Source of the DNA: Bacillus marasmi | GTDB taxonomy: Bacteria > Bacillota > Bacilli > Bacillales > Cytobacillaceae | Direction: 5' to 3' | Assembly (NCBI RefSeq): GCF_902168435.1 | Contig: NZ_LR656164.1 | Location: 1 to 64,000, forward strand | Length of the DNA stretch: 64,000 bases | Translations under genes and position numbers: made by a program | The notes under the pieces: generated by a model | What the model was told of the DNA's origin: nothing | Database searches by the model: none | What the model saw: only the letters and a program-made list of their open reading frames with translations | Shown: in pieces, positions 25,354 to 35,171 of the stretch | Layout: each line of letters starts with the position of its first letter | How positions within the stretch are numbered: the first letter of the stretch is position 1

Positions 25354-25387
25354 AGTCTTTCAGTCATCATACTGAAAGGCTTTTTTT
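25354..25387 (+). terminator. terminator after the tandem peptide genes
   Basis: AGTCTTTCAGT pairs with ACTGAAAGGCT around a six-base loop, followed by seven T residues. It isolates the peptide operon from the potassium transporter gene. Confidence 0.9.
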
Positions 25388-25477
25388 CATTACTGCACAT
25401 CAAACAAAATGTGGAAACAGATACCTTATTAAAATGAAATTTGGTATACTATGCCTATCATACATGAAGGTCGTGAA

Positions 25478-26833
25478 GTGGTGGCAAAAAAAAGAGTAGA
25501 AAAAAACCGATTAACATCTGTCCAGTTAATCGTTTTATTTTATTTGGCAGCTATAATCATCTCAACCATTTTGCTGAGTCTCCCTATAGCACATCAACCT
25601 GGGGTTAAATTGTCATTTGTTGATGCACTATTTACAGCTGTTAGCGCGATTAGTGTGACGGGCTTAACCGTGGTATCAACAGCGGACACATTTAATTCAA
25701 CAGGTTATTTCATTCTTGTATTCATTCTTCAGCTTGGCGGAATTGGAATCATGACGCTGGGGACATTTGTTTGGATAGTATTTGGGAAGAAGATTGGTTT
25801 GAAGGATAGACAATTAATTATGATTGACCAAAATCAGTCGACATTTGCCGGTTTGGTCCGATTAATGAGGCAGATATTAGGTATTATAATATCCATTGAA
25901 GTTCTAGGGGCAGTCATTTTAGGTGTGCATTTCTTGAAGTATTTTGATTCGTGGCAGCAGGCCTTTATTCAAGGGCTATTTGCCTCAGTCAGTGCCACAA
26001 CTAATGCAGGCTTTGATATAACAGGGACGTCGTTAATACCCTTTGCAAATGATTACTTTGTCCAAGCTATTAACATGATATTGATCATCCTTGGCGCAAT
26101 TGGTTTTCCAGTCTTAGTTGAAATAAAGGATTTTTGTCTCCATAAAGGTCCAATCCCATATCGGTTTACACTTTTTACTAAATTAACCTCGACCACCTTC
26201 TTTTTACTTGTAGGTTTAGGTACTATTCTGATTCTCCTATTTGAGCATAGTCACTTTTTCTCAGATAAATCATGGCATGAATCCTTTTTTTATGCACTCT
26301 TCCAGTCGGTATCTACAAGAAGTGCCGGACTCGCAACGATGGATATGGCAGATTTATCTCGTCCAACGATTCTTTTATTGAGTGGAATGATGTTTATTGG
26401 AGCATCACCAAGCAGCGTTGGTGGAGGGATACGAACAACCACCTTTGCCATCATGGTATTAAGCATCTTCTTTTATGCAAGGGGAAAGGATTCGATAAAA
26501 ATTTTCGGGCGCGAGGTAGATCCAAAAGATATACATAAAGCATTTATTGTTGTATCCACAGCATTGATAATTTGGTGTATTTCGGTTGTAATGATTAGCT
26601 ATTTAGAGCCAACAAATAGTCTTACGGAAATTATTTTTGAGGTCTCTTCCGCATTTGGAACAACTGGTTTTTCTTTAGGGATTACTCCATACTTAGGTGC
26701 TAGTGCAAAGTTTATTCTTGTCGCATTGATGTTTATCGGAAGAATTGGCATATTCTCTTTCCTATTTCTCATCCGCGGTAACACCGTAATTGAGCAATTC
26801 CATTATCCAAAAGAAAAAGTAATTATCGGATAA
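25478..26833 (+). CDS. Trk/Ktr potassium transporter membrane subunit
   Basis: About 451 residues, with the fourfold M1-P-M2 layout of the KtrB/TrkH superfamily. P-loop selectivity segments are recognisable as SVTGLTVV, ATTNAGFD, TRSAGLAT and GTTGFSLG. It moves K+ (with Na+ or H+) across the cytoplasmic membrane and normally needs a cytoplasmic KtrA/KtrC RCK subunit, which is not in the window. The frame starts at ATG 25451, but that codon lies just after a TATACT element, while GTG 25478 has GAAGG seven bases upstream, so I prefer the latter. A strong hairpin follows. Confidence 0.9.
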   Translation: MVAKKRVEKNRLTSVQLIVLFYLAAIIISTILLSLPIAHQPGVKLSFVDALFTAVSAISVTGLTVVSTADTFNSTGYFILVFILQLGGIGIMTLGTFVWIVFGKKIGLKDRQLIMIDQNQSTFAGLVRLMRQILGIIISIEVLGAVILGVHFLKYFDSWQQAFIQGLFASVSATTNAGFDITGTSLIPFANDYFVQAINMILIILGAIGFPVLVEIKDFCLHKGPIPYRFTLFTKLTSTTFFLLVGLGTILILLFEHSHFFSDKSWHESFFYALFQSVSTRSAGLATMDMADLSRPTILLLSGMMFIGASPSSVGGGIRTTTFAIMVLSIFFYARGKDSIKIFGREVDPKDIHKAFIVVSTALIIWCISVVMISYLEPTNSLTEIIFEVSSAFGTTGFSLGITPYLGASAKFILVALMFIGRIGIFSFLFLIRGNTVIEQFHYPKEKVIIG

Positions 26834-26856
26834 TAACTGAATATTAGTTTGGAAAG

Positions 26857-26896
26857 CAGTGACTTGTGGAAAATTCCACTTTGTCACTGTTTTTTT
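26857..26896 (+). terminator. terminator after the potassium transporter gene
   Basis: CAGTGAC-TT-GTGGA pairs with TCCAC-TT-TGTCACTG, followed by seven or more T residues. Confidence 0.9.
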
Positions 26897-27052
26897 GTTA
26901 TGAATAATTAAATGTTTTCGAAATATATAGAAAATAGTTGACTCACCTATTAGTTAAAAGGAAAATGGAAATAGGTTAAAAATTATATTTATATAACGAA
27001 AACTTTGTCGTTACCCAGATTAATATTCTTTTCTAACACTGAAAGGGGGAAG

Positions 27053-27919
27053 ATGATGCTTAAGGCTATCCAACAAGTGTTTTTTATTTTTATCTTAATA
27101 TTATTCTTAGCAGCACTTCCGACTATTGTTGGTATTAATCCAGCTGAAAAAAGTTTACATTGGAATTGGAGTTCACTACCAACTGCATATGGTGATTTTA
27201 TTGAGGAAATAAGTAGTGGAAGCCTTGGTACATATCAGGTTGGATCACAACAAAGGCAAATTGCTGAAGATATTGGTGGTCATTTTACAACAAGCTTGCT
27301 GATTATCCTATCGGGTGTCAATCTAGGCGTCTTTATAAGTCTAGTGCTTGGGATATTTTTAAGCAGGTTTAAACTGATTCGCCTTTTCAATACTCTGTTA
27401 AATGGACTAGCAGCAATACCCGATTTTATTATCATCATATTATCGCTCATATTAGCTGTTAAGGTTTATAAAATTACTGGTATACGAATTATTTCGTTAC
27501 GATCAGACGGGGGAGCATTAAATTTATGGTTCCCGATTGTGCTTGTGGCGATTGCCCCTACATTATATTTATATAAATTAATTGCCGTGAAGTATTATCA
27601 AATCAGTGGTGAGGACTATGTGCGAACAGCAGTGGCGAAGGGAATGCGAATAAATTATATTAATTTTCAACACGTGTACAAAAATATTGAGCCATTTATT
27701 CTAGCTGAGCTGACAAAAGTGATCTCATTAGCGATAGGAAATTTATTTATCATTGAATATTTATTAAATGTTTCAGGAATTACAAAATTTATTTTTCTTA
27801 GTAAAGAGCTTCAGCCTATTGCAATTGGTTTGTTTGCGATGTTGATTATTTCCTTTGTTGTTTACTTATCAGTTAGGATTGGTCTTTATTTGTTTAAACG
27901 AGGGTTTATTTATGAATAA
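27053..27919 (+). CDS. ABC transporter permease, DppB/OppB-like
   Basis: A 288-residue binding-protein-dependent permease with an N-terminal helix, an extracellular region (about residues 30-85) and five further membrane segments. The coupling-helix (EAA-type) loop reads EDYVRTAVAKGMRINYINFQHVYKN near residue 183. ATG 27053 follows GGGGGAAG. It overlaps the next gene by 8 bases, so the two permeases are translationally coupled. There is no ATPase or substrate-binding protein gene beside it, unlike standard dipeptide transport operons. Confidence 0.85.
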   Translation: MMLKAIQQVFFIFILILFLAALPTIVGINPAEKSLHWNWSSLPTAYGDFIEEISSGSLGTYQVGSQQRQIAEDIGGHFTTSLLIILSGVNLGVFISLVLGIFLSRFKLIRLFNTLLNGLAAIPDFIIIILSLILAVKVYKITGIRIISLRSDGGALNLWFPIVLVAIAPTLYLYKLIAVKYYQISGEDYVRTAVAKGMRINYINFQHVYKNIEPFILAELTKVISLAIGNLFIIEYLLNVSGITKFIFLSKELQPIAIGLFAMLIISFVVYLSVRIGLYLFKRGFIYE

Positions 27920-30344
27920 GCTGTGGCGGATAAATTATTCTTTTTATGTTGGAATTATTCTCGTGACCCTACTAGTTGTCCTATCAATACTCGGACCTAC
28001 ACTCGCACCGTATACATTAACTGAAATTCTCGAAACGCATTATTCAGATGGACAGGTTATAGCTCCACCGTTAGAGCCGTTTGAGTCGAAGGAATATCCA
28101 TTTGGGACTGATAAATGGGGTTATGACCTATTGACGATGATTCTTTTTGGTATTCGTCATACTATCTTTATTTCGTTAGTGATTACCATTATTAAAATGT
28201 CGATGGGGACCGTGATAGGGATTTATATTGGTACTTGGAAAAAGACACCTGGATGGCTTGAGTCGATTGAAAACTCATGGAGTTATGTTCCATTATTTTT
28301 GGTGTTGTATTTCTTTTTAAAACCAATAAATTTTGGTAATCAAATTCATCCATCCATTTTGATTGGTTATTTCATCTTAATTACCTCAATGATCAGCATA
28401 CCAAGTATTGTTTCTTCTGTGAGGAAAAAAACGCGTGAAATTGAAAAGTCAGTGTTTATAGAGGCTGCCCGCGTCTTAGGGGCAAATCGACATCGAATCA
28501 TTTGGAAACACATCTTTCCGCAAATGAAAGAATCACTACTAGTAATGTTTGTTTTAGAAATTGTTTATGTCATTACGATTATGGGGCAATTAGCCTTGAT
28601 GAATATCTTCATTGGTGGAACAATCGTCAGATACGACCCACTCATATACTTATCAGTTACGAAAGAAATATCTGGATTGGTCGGACAGGCCCGTGGAAAC
28701 CTCTTTGGTACACCACATATTTTAATTGTTCCGCTGATTGTGCTATTAATCATCACCGTATCGTTTAGCCTTCTCGCTAATGGATTAAAGAATCGCTATC
28801 AGGCTAATTATCAGCGGACCTCATGGATTAAAACAGGCTTTGAGCCAAGATTTGTTCCGGTAAGGGTACAATATAGCAGCAAGAAACGTCTAAGGCTTAC
28901 TGGTGAAAAACTGTTAGTTTCCCTGTTTGTTTTGTCAGTATTGGGTGCAAGTAGTTATCTTTATACCACTTTTGCGGCTGAAGAAGGAATAAGAACTGTC
29001 AGTAAAGCAAAAGGAGTTGAAAATGGAAGTTTTGCGAAATATCAGCTTCAACTGAAAATGTTAAACTCCGGGACGTTTTCGTCAACTGCAAATATTACTG
29101 TGAAAAATAAATCAAATAAAGAGTGGAATGAACTCGTCTTTTATTTCATTCCAAATGCTTTATCGAAGGCGAAGTCGTTTGAGTCAGTAGCAGACTATAC
29201 AGAAATTAAGATGAAGAGCATTACGATTGATGGTGAAGAAGTTAACTATTCACTGGAAAATGATTTGTTAAAAATCATGCTGGAAAAGAAGTTGGATAAG
29301 GGTGTTGATGTTAACGTAAAGATTACGTACACTTTTACGGTCTCTAAGGAAGGTAACGGCTTTTTTACTGCGTCAGGTTCATATTATCTTGGTCAATGGT
29401 ACCCAATGCTTGCTACCTTCCAAGATGGTCGCTGGAATAAAGCAGATTATAAGGAAGGATTTAAAAGCTATCACACTGATTTTTCCGACTTTACCGTTCA
29501 ATACAATCTGCCAAGCGGATATCAGCTTGTTTCTTCAGCAGATAAGGACGCAGAAATAAAAAGCAATGAGGGAACGGTAGAGATTAGCCGTGTTCGTGAA
29601 TTTTATCTCGCTATTTTAAAGCCAAACATGAAAGTGTATAAAACAACCAGTAACGGCGTAGAGATTCGTTTATTTTCAAGACAAGACCATGATGAGAACC
29701 CTGAGAATGCAATAATCATAGCAAAAGAGGCATTAAACTTTTTTCAAGAAAGAATTGGAAAATATCCACATCGACAGCTCGATATTTTATTGGCCGAGGG
29801 CTATTCCCATGAGTATCCCGGTGTTGTAATGGTGGATCCGTATCATGATAGTGACGGGTCATTTAAGAATACGTTAATCCACGAGATTGCCCACCAGTAT
29901 TTTTACGGTGTTGTTGCCAATGATTCTTATCAGGAAGCTTGGCTCGATGAAGGCTTTAGTGAGTTTGCGACTAATCTTTATTATTATATACACGAAGGAC
30001 AAGGAAAGTACCAAGCAATGGGCGTGTCTTATAATCGTATGAGTGCGATTCAAAATGCTGGTTTAGGAAGACAATATTCCAATGTGCCATTACCGGAAAA
30101 CCAGCATCCGGGCTATATTTTAGGACAACCAGCAGTTCAGCTTTTCAATATGATTGAGGAAAAATATCGATATAGAGAGAAGGATTTTTCAATTGTCTTA
30201 ACTGAGTATTTAGCTGATTATTACCAACATTTCCAGTATCAACAAGTGGACACATCGGCATTTATTCGATTTACGAAGGATTATTTTCATGTTCCAACTG
30301 GGTATTTTAATGAATGGCTTGATACGACTAAAATAAAAGAGTAA
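27912..30344 (+). CDS. ABC permease (DppC-like) fused to M1-type metallopeptidase
   Basis: An 810-residue fusion. Residues 1 to about 300 are a DppC/OppC-like permease with an EAA loop (IEAARVLGANRHRIIWKHIFP). A further membrane helix lies at about 333-354 (LLVSLFVLSVLGASSYLYTTF). Residues about 360-810 form a gluzincin domain of the M1 aminopeptidase type with zinc site HEIAHQ at 657-661 and Glu680 in WLDEGFSEF, that is HEXXH-X18-E. The exopeptidase GAMEN motif is replaced by HEYPGVVMV. The topology places the peptidase outside the cell. ATG 27912 lies after GAGGG and overlaps the upstream permease. A terminator follows. Confidence 0.88.
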   Translation: MNKLWRINYSFYVGIILVTLLVVLSILGPTLAPYTLTEILETHYSDGQVIAPPLEPFESKEYPFGTDKWGYDLLTMILFGIRHTIFISLVITIIKMSMGTVIGIYIGTWKKTPGWLESIENSWSYVPLFLVLYFFLKPINFGNQIHPSILIGYFILITSMISIPSIVSSVRKKTREIEKSVFIEAARVLGANRHRIIWKHIFPQMKESLLVMFVLEIVYVITIMGQLALMNIFIGGTIVRYDPLIYLSVTKEISGLVGQARGNLFGTPHILIVPLIVLLIITVSFSLLANGLKNRYQANYQRTSWIKTGFEPRFVPVRVQYSSKKRLRLTGEKLLVSLFVLSVLGASSYLYTTFAAEEGIRTVSKAKGVENGSFAKYQLQLKMLNSGTFSSTANITVKNKSNKEWNELVFYFIPNALSKAKSFESVADYTEIKMKSITIDGEEVNYSLENDLLKIMLEKKLDKGVDVNVKITYTFTVSKEGNGFFTASGSYYLGQWYPMLATFQDGRWNKADYKEGFKSYHTDFSDFTVQYNLPSGYQLVSSADKDAEIKSNEGTVEISRVREFYLAILKPNMKVYKTTSNGVEIRLFSRQDHDENPENAIIIAKEALNFFQERIGKYPHRQLDILLAEGYSHEYPGVVMVDPYHDSDGSFKNTLIHEIAHQYFYGVVANDSYQEAWLDEGFSEFATNLYYYIHEGQGKYQAMGVSYNRMSAIQNAGLGRQYSNVPLPENQHPGYILGQPAVQLFNMIEEKYRYREKDFSIVLTEYLADYYQHFQYQQVDTSAFIRFTKDYFHVPTGYFNEWLDTTKIKE

Positions 30345-30349
30345 GGAAG

Positions 30350-30384
30350 AATGTCTTGTACCAATGGTGCAGGGCATTTTTTTT
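30350..30384 (+). terminator. terminator after the permease-peptidase gene
   Basis: AATGTCTTGTACC pairs with GGTGCAGGGCATT, with two non-pairing positions, followed by eight T residues. Confidence 0.8.
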
Positions 30385-30442
30385 GAATGATTTTATTAAA
30401 AAGGTCAATCCTAATTATAAATAATTGAGAGGTAAAATTCCG

Positions 30443-31507
30443 ATGGATACAATTAAACCTATAAAAATAAATGCTAGAAAAGCAAACAAAATGGTGTTTA
30501 CAGAACCACTTACTGCTGCAGAAGTTGGTAAGCTTTGGGCGACCTACATGGGCAATAGCATGTCAAAATATATCCTGAAGTATTTTCTGAAAAATTGCGA
30601 TGACACTGATATAAGAAAAGTGCTCGAAAACTCGCTGAGTCTGTGTGAAGATTTTATCGTTAGGATTGAAGAATTTCTTAAAAATGATAATCGGCCAATT
30701 CCAGATGGATTCACAGAAAATGATGTAAACTTAGAAGCACCAAGGTTATTTTCCGATGAGCTTTACTTAAATTATTTAAAATACACTGGTAAAGCTGGTC
30801 TAGGGCTATATGTTATTGCGATTCCATTGGTGACCCGCCTTGATGTTCGCGAATTTTACACGAATGTGATTGATTCTACAGTGCGTTTGTTAAATCAAGT
30901 TAATGATTTAATCTTAGATAAGGGATTTCTTTTTAAAATCCCTGTCATACCTATTAACGATAAGGTTGAATATGTTGAAAAAAAGAGTTATTTGAGCGGA
31001 TTTATTGGAAAAGAAAGACCTTTACATGCACTTGAGGTGGCACATCTTTGTGATAATATCGAAAATAACGCAGTAAGTAAGGCACTGTTAATTGGTTTTG
31101 CCCAGATTGCCCGAAGTGATCAGGTGAGAAAATATTTCCAAAATGGTAAAGGGATTACGTCAAAACACATTGATGAATGTGCTCACATCCTTCATAAGGA
31201 AGATATGCCATCACCGCCATTGATAGATGATTTGGTGACAACTTCAACAGAGTTTACCTTTTCAGACAAGTTGTTGATGTTTCATAAAATTGATATGTTC
31301 TCGATGCGAATTCGCTCCTACGGAAATTCCATGTCAGTTAATGGTCGACATGATTTAGGATTGTTATTCACGAGAATGCTCTCGGAAATAGGTTTATACG
31401 TGAATGAGGGTGCTAATATCTTTATCGAGAATGGTTGGATGGAAAAACCGCCACATGCCGCCAATCGTAATGACTTGATAAATAGAACTCATCAAACTGA
31501 CAAATAG
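30443..31507 (+). CDS. DUF3231-family protein
   Basis: A 354-residue protein made of two ferritin-like helical halves typical of DUF3231 proteins of spore formers. Each half repeats the pattern (L/F)TAAEVGKLWATYMGNSMSKYILKYFL... and FSDKLLMFHKIDMFSMRIRSYGNSMSVNGRHDLGLLFTRMLSEIGLYVNEGANIFIENGWMEKPP. Only the second half shows the complete GWMEKPP ending. Some relatives are spore-associated, but the role is unknown. ATG 30443 has AGAGGT upstream; the frame start at 30425 has none. A terminator follows. Confidence 0.8.
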   Translation: MDTIKPIKINARKANKMVFTEPLTAAEVGKLWATYMGNSMSKYILKYFLKNCDDTDIRKVLENSLSLCEDFIVRIEEFLKNDNRPIPDGFTENDVNLEAPRLFSDELYLNYLKYTGKAGLGLYVIAIPLVTRLDVREFYTNVIDSTVRLLNQVNDLILDKGFLFKIPVIPINDKVEYVEKKSYLSGFIGKERPLHALEVAHLCDNIENNAVSKALLIGFAQIARSDQVRKYFQNGKGITSKHIDECAHILHKEDMPSPPLIDDLVTTSTEFTFSDKLLMFHKIDMFSMRIRSYGNSMSVNGRHDLGLLFTRMLSEIGLYVNEGANIFIENGWMEKPPHAANRNDLINRTHQTDK

Positions 31508-31512
31508 ACATG

Positions 31513-31543
31513 ACCCAAATCTTTTCACGGTTTGGGTTTTTTT
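31513..31543 (+). terminator. terminator after the DUF3231 gene
   Basis: ACCCAAA pairs with TTTGGGT over an 11-base loop, followed by a run of T residues. Confidence 0.85.
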
Positions 31544-31660
31544 AATGAAAATATGCCAAGGCTTTGCTTCCCTCATGTATAATGGTAAGCAGAATTAGTA
31601 TGATTATTGAAAAAATACATTGGGTTGTTTTTTTGTATTTTTTACAAAGAGGTTGATAGA

Positions 31661-32425
31661 ATGAGTATTTTAAAAATTAGAGATATTGTTGTTGGGGAAG
31701 GATTACCAAAAATCATCATTCCGCTCGTTAGTGGAGAAGCCAATCATTTGCTAGAGGAAGCAGAGTACGTTAGGCAGCAACTCCCAGATATCGTAGAATG
31801 GCGTGTGGATTTATTCAATCAAGTTGATGAATTAGAATCGGTTATGGAAATGTTAAAACAGCTTAGAGGATTATTGATGGAGATACCATTGCTATTTACA
31901 TTTAGAAGTCATCGTGAGGGTGGCAATAAAGAAATAAGTGATGCTTTTTATGCGGAATTAAATATTGAAGCGATAAAGTCTGGATACATAGATATGGTCG
32001 ATGTGGAGCTGTTTAATTCTGACGAGGTAAGAGACAGTGTGAGTGCAGTGGCAAAACAAAATCAAGTTGTTGTCGTTATGTCCAATCATGATTTTTCCAA
32101 GACTCCTGATAAGGAAGAAATTATTAATCGGCTTCGGAAAATGCAGGTATTAGGGGCTGATATTCCCAAAATAGCTGTTATGCCGAATAATGTTGCTGAT
32201 GTAATAACGCTATTAGATGCAACGAATACGATGAAAACACAATTTGCTGACCGACCTATTATTACAATGTCGATGGCGGGGACAGGCGTGATAAGCCGCT
32301 TAGCTGGCGAATTATTTGGTTCCGCATGTACTTTTGCTGCGGGTAAATCTGCGTCTGCTCCTGGTCAAATACCTGTCAGTGACTTGCGTTCAGTATTGGA
32401 CATTTTTCATAAAAGTATGCGATAA
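31661..32425 (+). CDS. aroD: 3-dehydroquinate dehydratase, type I
   Basis: A 254-residue TIM-barrel enzyme that dehydrates 3-dehydroquinate to 3-dehydroshikimate, the third step of the shikimate pathway. Type I signatures are visible: EWRVDLF near residue 46, the catalytic His in SNHDFSKTP near 143 and the Schiff-base Lys in PKIAVMPN near 170, then SMAGTGVISRLAGELFGSACTFA. The frame is open upstream, but ATG 31661 has AGAGG at good distance and gives the normal length. It stands alone, away from other aro genes. Confidence 0.93.
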   Translation: MSILKIRDIVVGEGLPKIIIPLVSGEANHLLEEAEYVRQQLPDIVEWRVDLFNQVDELESVMEMLKQLRGLLMEIPLLFTFRSHREGGNKEISDAFYAELNIEAIKSGYIDMVDVELFNSDEVRDSVSAVAKQNQVVVVMSNHDFSKTPDKEEIINRLRKMQVLGADIPKIAVMPNNVADVITLLDATNTMKTQFADRPIITMSMAGTGVISRLAGELFGSACTFAAGKSASAPGQIPVSDLRSVLDIFHKSMR

Positions 32426-32444
32426 ATGTTTCTACTGTTTTGAT

Positions 32445-32460
32445 AGTGATAATCATCACT
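32445..32460. promoter_or_regulatory. FNR/CRP/Rex-type palindrome upstream of Fe-S factor
   Basis: AGTGATAATCATCACT has 6-bp arms (7 with flanking T/A), identical base for base to the site at 61987-62002 before the hemerythrin gene. It sits 78 bases before ATG 32538. Confidence 0.6.
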
Positions 32461-32537
32461 ACCTCCATTATACATCCAAGGTAAGATGAATGTAGAAAAA
32501 ATCATTCAACACTTTTAACTGCAGGAGGTATGTGGGA

Positions 32538-32852
32538 ATGTCTGAGAAATTAGTCCAAGAAGTATATGAGGTCCTTGAGGAAGTAATGGATCCTGAGCTT
32601 GGTATAGATATTGTGAATCTTGGTTTAGTATATGAAGTGAAGATCAACGAAGAGAAAGATGTAGAAATCGCAATGACAATGACATCTATGGGCTGCCCAA
32701 TGGCAGGGCAAATCATTAGTGATGCGAAGTTTCATTTAAATGACAAAATTGAAGGATTACGGAGCATCGACATCCAAATTGTTTGGAGTCCGCCATGGTC
32801 CAAGGAAAAGATGTCTCGTTATGCAAAAATCGCACTTGGAATTCGTGATTGA
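32538..32852 (+). CDS. MIP18/PaaD-type Fe-S cluster assembly factor (YitW-like)
   Basis: A 104-residue DUF59/MIP18 protein, involved in maturation or repair of Fe-S proteins. Family motifs are EEVMDPELGIDIVNLGLVY at residues 12-31 and the cysteine loop TMTSMGCPMAGQI near residue 52, with the terminal VWSPPWSKEKMSRYAKIALGI. Bacillus subtilis YitW is the nearest named relative I recall. ATG 32538 was chosen because AGGAGG lies nine bases upstream; GTG 32532 is too close. An FNR-like palindrome lies upstream, shared with the hemerythrin gene at 62062. Confidence 0.9.
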   Translation: MSEKLVQEVYEVLEEVMDPELGIDIVNLGLVYEVKINEEKDVEIAMTMTSMGCPMAGQIISDAKFHLNDKIEGLRSIDIQIVWSPPWSKEKMSRYAKIALGIRD

Positions 32853-33012
32853 GAAAAACAACCTGTTTCCATTCTGGCTATTTTGTACTAAAATAAAGAA
32901 CGTAATAACAAAAACTGTTCAATCGACAATAATATTTAGACGACAAAAAATGTTTTGTGATTTTTTACTATAGTTTTTTGGTCATTAATGTGGATTGAAA
33001 CGGAGGAATAGC

Positions 33013-33318
33013 ATGTTTTGGAACAAAATTGATGGCATTAATCTATGGAAGGTCAACCGAATTTTTAACAAGCTTGCCCTTTCGAGAGCTTACTTCGAAG
33101 AAAAGCTTACTAACGGTAGAGTTGTTATAGAATTGGCACCTAAAAAAAACCGTGAACTTACGAAACAATCGACACAGCGGGAAATAGAAGAAAAAATTAA
33201 GGCTACAGAAGGCTTTGAAGTTTTTCGACTATGCTTATTAGAAGATTGCAAGCCAGTTTATAAGGAAAAAATGACGACTTATGGAGTATCCAGATGGTTG
33301 GAGATTCCATTAAAGTAA
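33013..33318 (+). CDS. small hypothetical protein
   Basis: A 101-residue basic protein beginning MFWNKIDGINLWKVNRIFNKLAL. No membrane segment or known motif is evident; Lys, Arg and Glu are abundant in the middle. ATG 33013 follows CGGAGGAATAGC. It lies between the Fe-S factor and release factor 3, each separated by over 100 bases, and is probably monocistronic. A weak hairpin (ACCTGTCC with GGGCGGGT) follows near 33332-33352. Confidence 0.6.
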   Translation: MFWNKIDGINLWKVNRIFNKLALSRAYFEEKLTNGRVVIELAPKKNRELTKQSTQREIEEKIKATEGFEVFRLCLLEDCKPVYKEKMTTYGVSRWLEIPLK

Positions 33319-33452
33319 AAAAATAACTACCTGTCCTATAATGGGGCGGGTTTTCTTTATGATTAACGAAAAGGAACATTGCAAACATTGAGGATGAAAG
33401 TTAAGATTAAAATTAGGGTTTATTTTGATGGTAGCAAAGAGAGGAATTATCA

Positions 33453-35036
33453 ATGAATAACATATTTAAAGATGAAGTAACATCTCGGCGTACGTTTGCA
33501 ATTATTTCCCACCCTGATGCCGGGAAAACAACTTTAACTGAAAAATTACTATTATTCGGTGGGGCAATTCGTGATGCAGGAACAGTAAAAGCAAAGAAGA
33601 CCGGAAAGTTTGCCACTAGTGACTGGATGGAAATTGAGAAGCAACGTGGAATTTCCGTAACCTCCAGTGTCATGCAATTTGATTATTTAGGATTTCGTGT
33701 AAATATCCTTGATACTCCAGGTCACCAAGATTTCAGTGAGGATACGTACCGGACCTTAATGGCTGTTGACAGCGCAGTTATGATTATTGATTCGGCCAAG
33801 GGGATTGAGGACCAAACAATCAAATTATTCAAGGTTTGTCGGATGCGAGGTATCCCGATTTTTACATTTATTAATAAATTGGACCGCCAGGGGAAAATGC
33901 CGCTAGAATTATTGGCTGAACTTGAAGAAGTTCTTGGAATTGAATCATATCCAATGAACTGGCCAATCGGAATGGGCAAAGAATTCCTTGGTATTTACGA
34001 TCGTTATTATAACCGAATTGAGCAATTCCGTGTGGATGAGGGAGAACGATACATTCCGTTAAATGTTGATGGTGAAATAGATGGAGATCATTCACTAAAA
34101 CAATCGGGTCTTTATGATCAAACACTTGAAGAAATTATGCTCTTAAATGAAGCTGGTAATGATTTCTCTGCAGAGCGAGTTCAAGACGGCACATTAACAC
34201 CGGTCTTTTTCGGTAGTGCATTGACCAATTTTGGTGTGCAAACCTTTTTAGAAACGTACTTAAAGTTTGCACCAGCACCACAGCCACGTCAATCCTCAAT
34301 TGGAGAAATCAGTCCTTTGTCAGAGGATTTTTCAGGCTTTATTTTTAAAATTCAAGCGAACATGAATCCAGCACACCGTGATCGAATTGCGTTTCTCAGA
34401 ATTTGCTCAGGTAAATTTGAACGAGGAATGTCTGTAAATCTTGCCCGTACCGGAAAGCCAATAAAGCTATCGTCATCAACTCAATTTATGGCTGATGATA
34501 GAAGTACGGTTAATGAAGCGGTAAGTGGTGATATTATCGGACTCTACGATACAGGTACGTATCAAATTGGTGATACATTGACAACTGGAAAGCAAAACTT
34601 TGAATATGAGCGTTTGCCGCAATTTACTCCAGAGCTTTATGTAAGAGTCAGTGCGAAAAATGTCATGAAGCAAAAATCCTTTCATAAAGGAATTCAGCAG
34701 CTTGTTCAAGAAGGTGCGATTCAATTATTTAAAACTTTAGCTACTGATGATTATTTACTTGGTGCAGTAGGACAACTGCAGTTTGAGGTATTTGAACACC
34801 GCATGAAAAACGAATATAATGCTGAAGTTATTATGGAACGCTTAGGTTCTAAGGTTGCTCGTTGGATTGAGAATGAAGAAATCGTCAATGATAAACTATC
34901 AAGCTCGCGAAGCTTGCTTTGTTTAGATCGCTTTGAAAATAAAGTGTTCTTATTTGAAAATGAATTTGCGTTAAGATGGTTCCAGGATAAGAATCCAGAT
35001 ATTAAATTATATAATCCCATGGATATTCATCAATAA
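33453..35036 (+). CDS. prfC: peptide chain release factor 3
   Basis: A 527-residue translational GTPase that recycles RF1/RF2 from the ribosome. The G domain starts at residue 14 with G1 [15 protein letters not shown]2 around [16 protein letters not shown]3 [14 protein letters not shown] and G4 NKLDR. Domain II and the RF3 C-terminal domain follow ([18 protein letters not shown]). Length is exactly typical of RF3 and separates it from EF-G. ATG 33453 follows GAGAGGAATTATCA. It stands alone between terminators. Confidence 0.95.
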   Translation: MNNIFKDEVTSRRTFAIISHPDAGKTTLTEKLLLFGGAIRDAGTVKAKKTGKFATSDWMEIEKQRGISVTSSVMQFDYLGFRVNILDTPGHQDFSEDTYRTLMAVDSAVMIIDSAKGIEDQTIKLFKVCRMRGIPIFTFINKLDRQGKMPLELLAELEEVLGIESYPMNWPIGMGKEFLGIYDRYYNRIEQFRVDEGERYIPLNVDGEIDGDHSLKQSGLYDQTLEEIMLLNEAGNDFSAERVQDGTLTPVFFGSALTNFGVQTFLETYLKFAPAPQPRQSSIGEISPLSEDFSGFIFKIQANMNPAHRDRIAFLRICSGKFERGMSVNLARTGKPIKLSSSTQFMADDRSTVNEAVSGDIIGLYDTGTYQIGDTLTTGKQNFEYERLPQFTPELYVRVSAKNVMKQKSFHKGIQQLVQEGAIQLFKTLATDDYLLGAVGQLQFEVFEHRMKNEYNAEVIMERLGSKVARWIENEEIVNDKLSSSRSLLCLDRFENKVFLFENEFALRWFQDKNPDIKLYNPMDIHQ

Positions 35037-35048
35037 AAAAATGATTAT

Positions 35049-35084
35049 GCCTGCTGCGACTAAAAAAGTTGTGGCAGGCTTTTT
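35049..35084 (+). terminator. terminator after prfC
   Basis: GCCTGCTGCGACT pairs with AGTTGTGGCAGGC, followed by five T residues. Confidence 0.9.
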
Positions 35085-35171
35085 CATTTTTGTAAAACAT
35101 CTGGATATTTCTTTATAAACTTTTGTAAAGTTGTACATTCTAACCATATAAAATGTCGGAGGTAACTAAGA

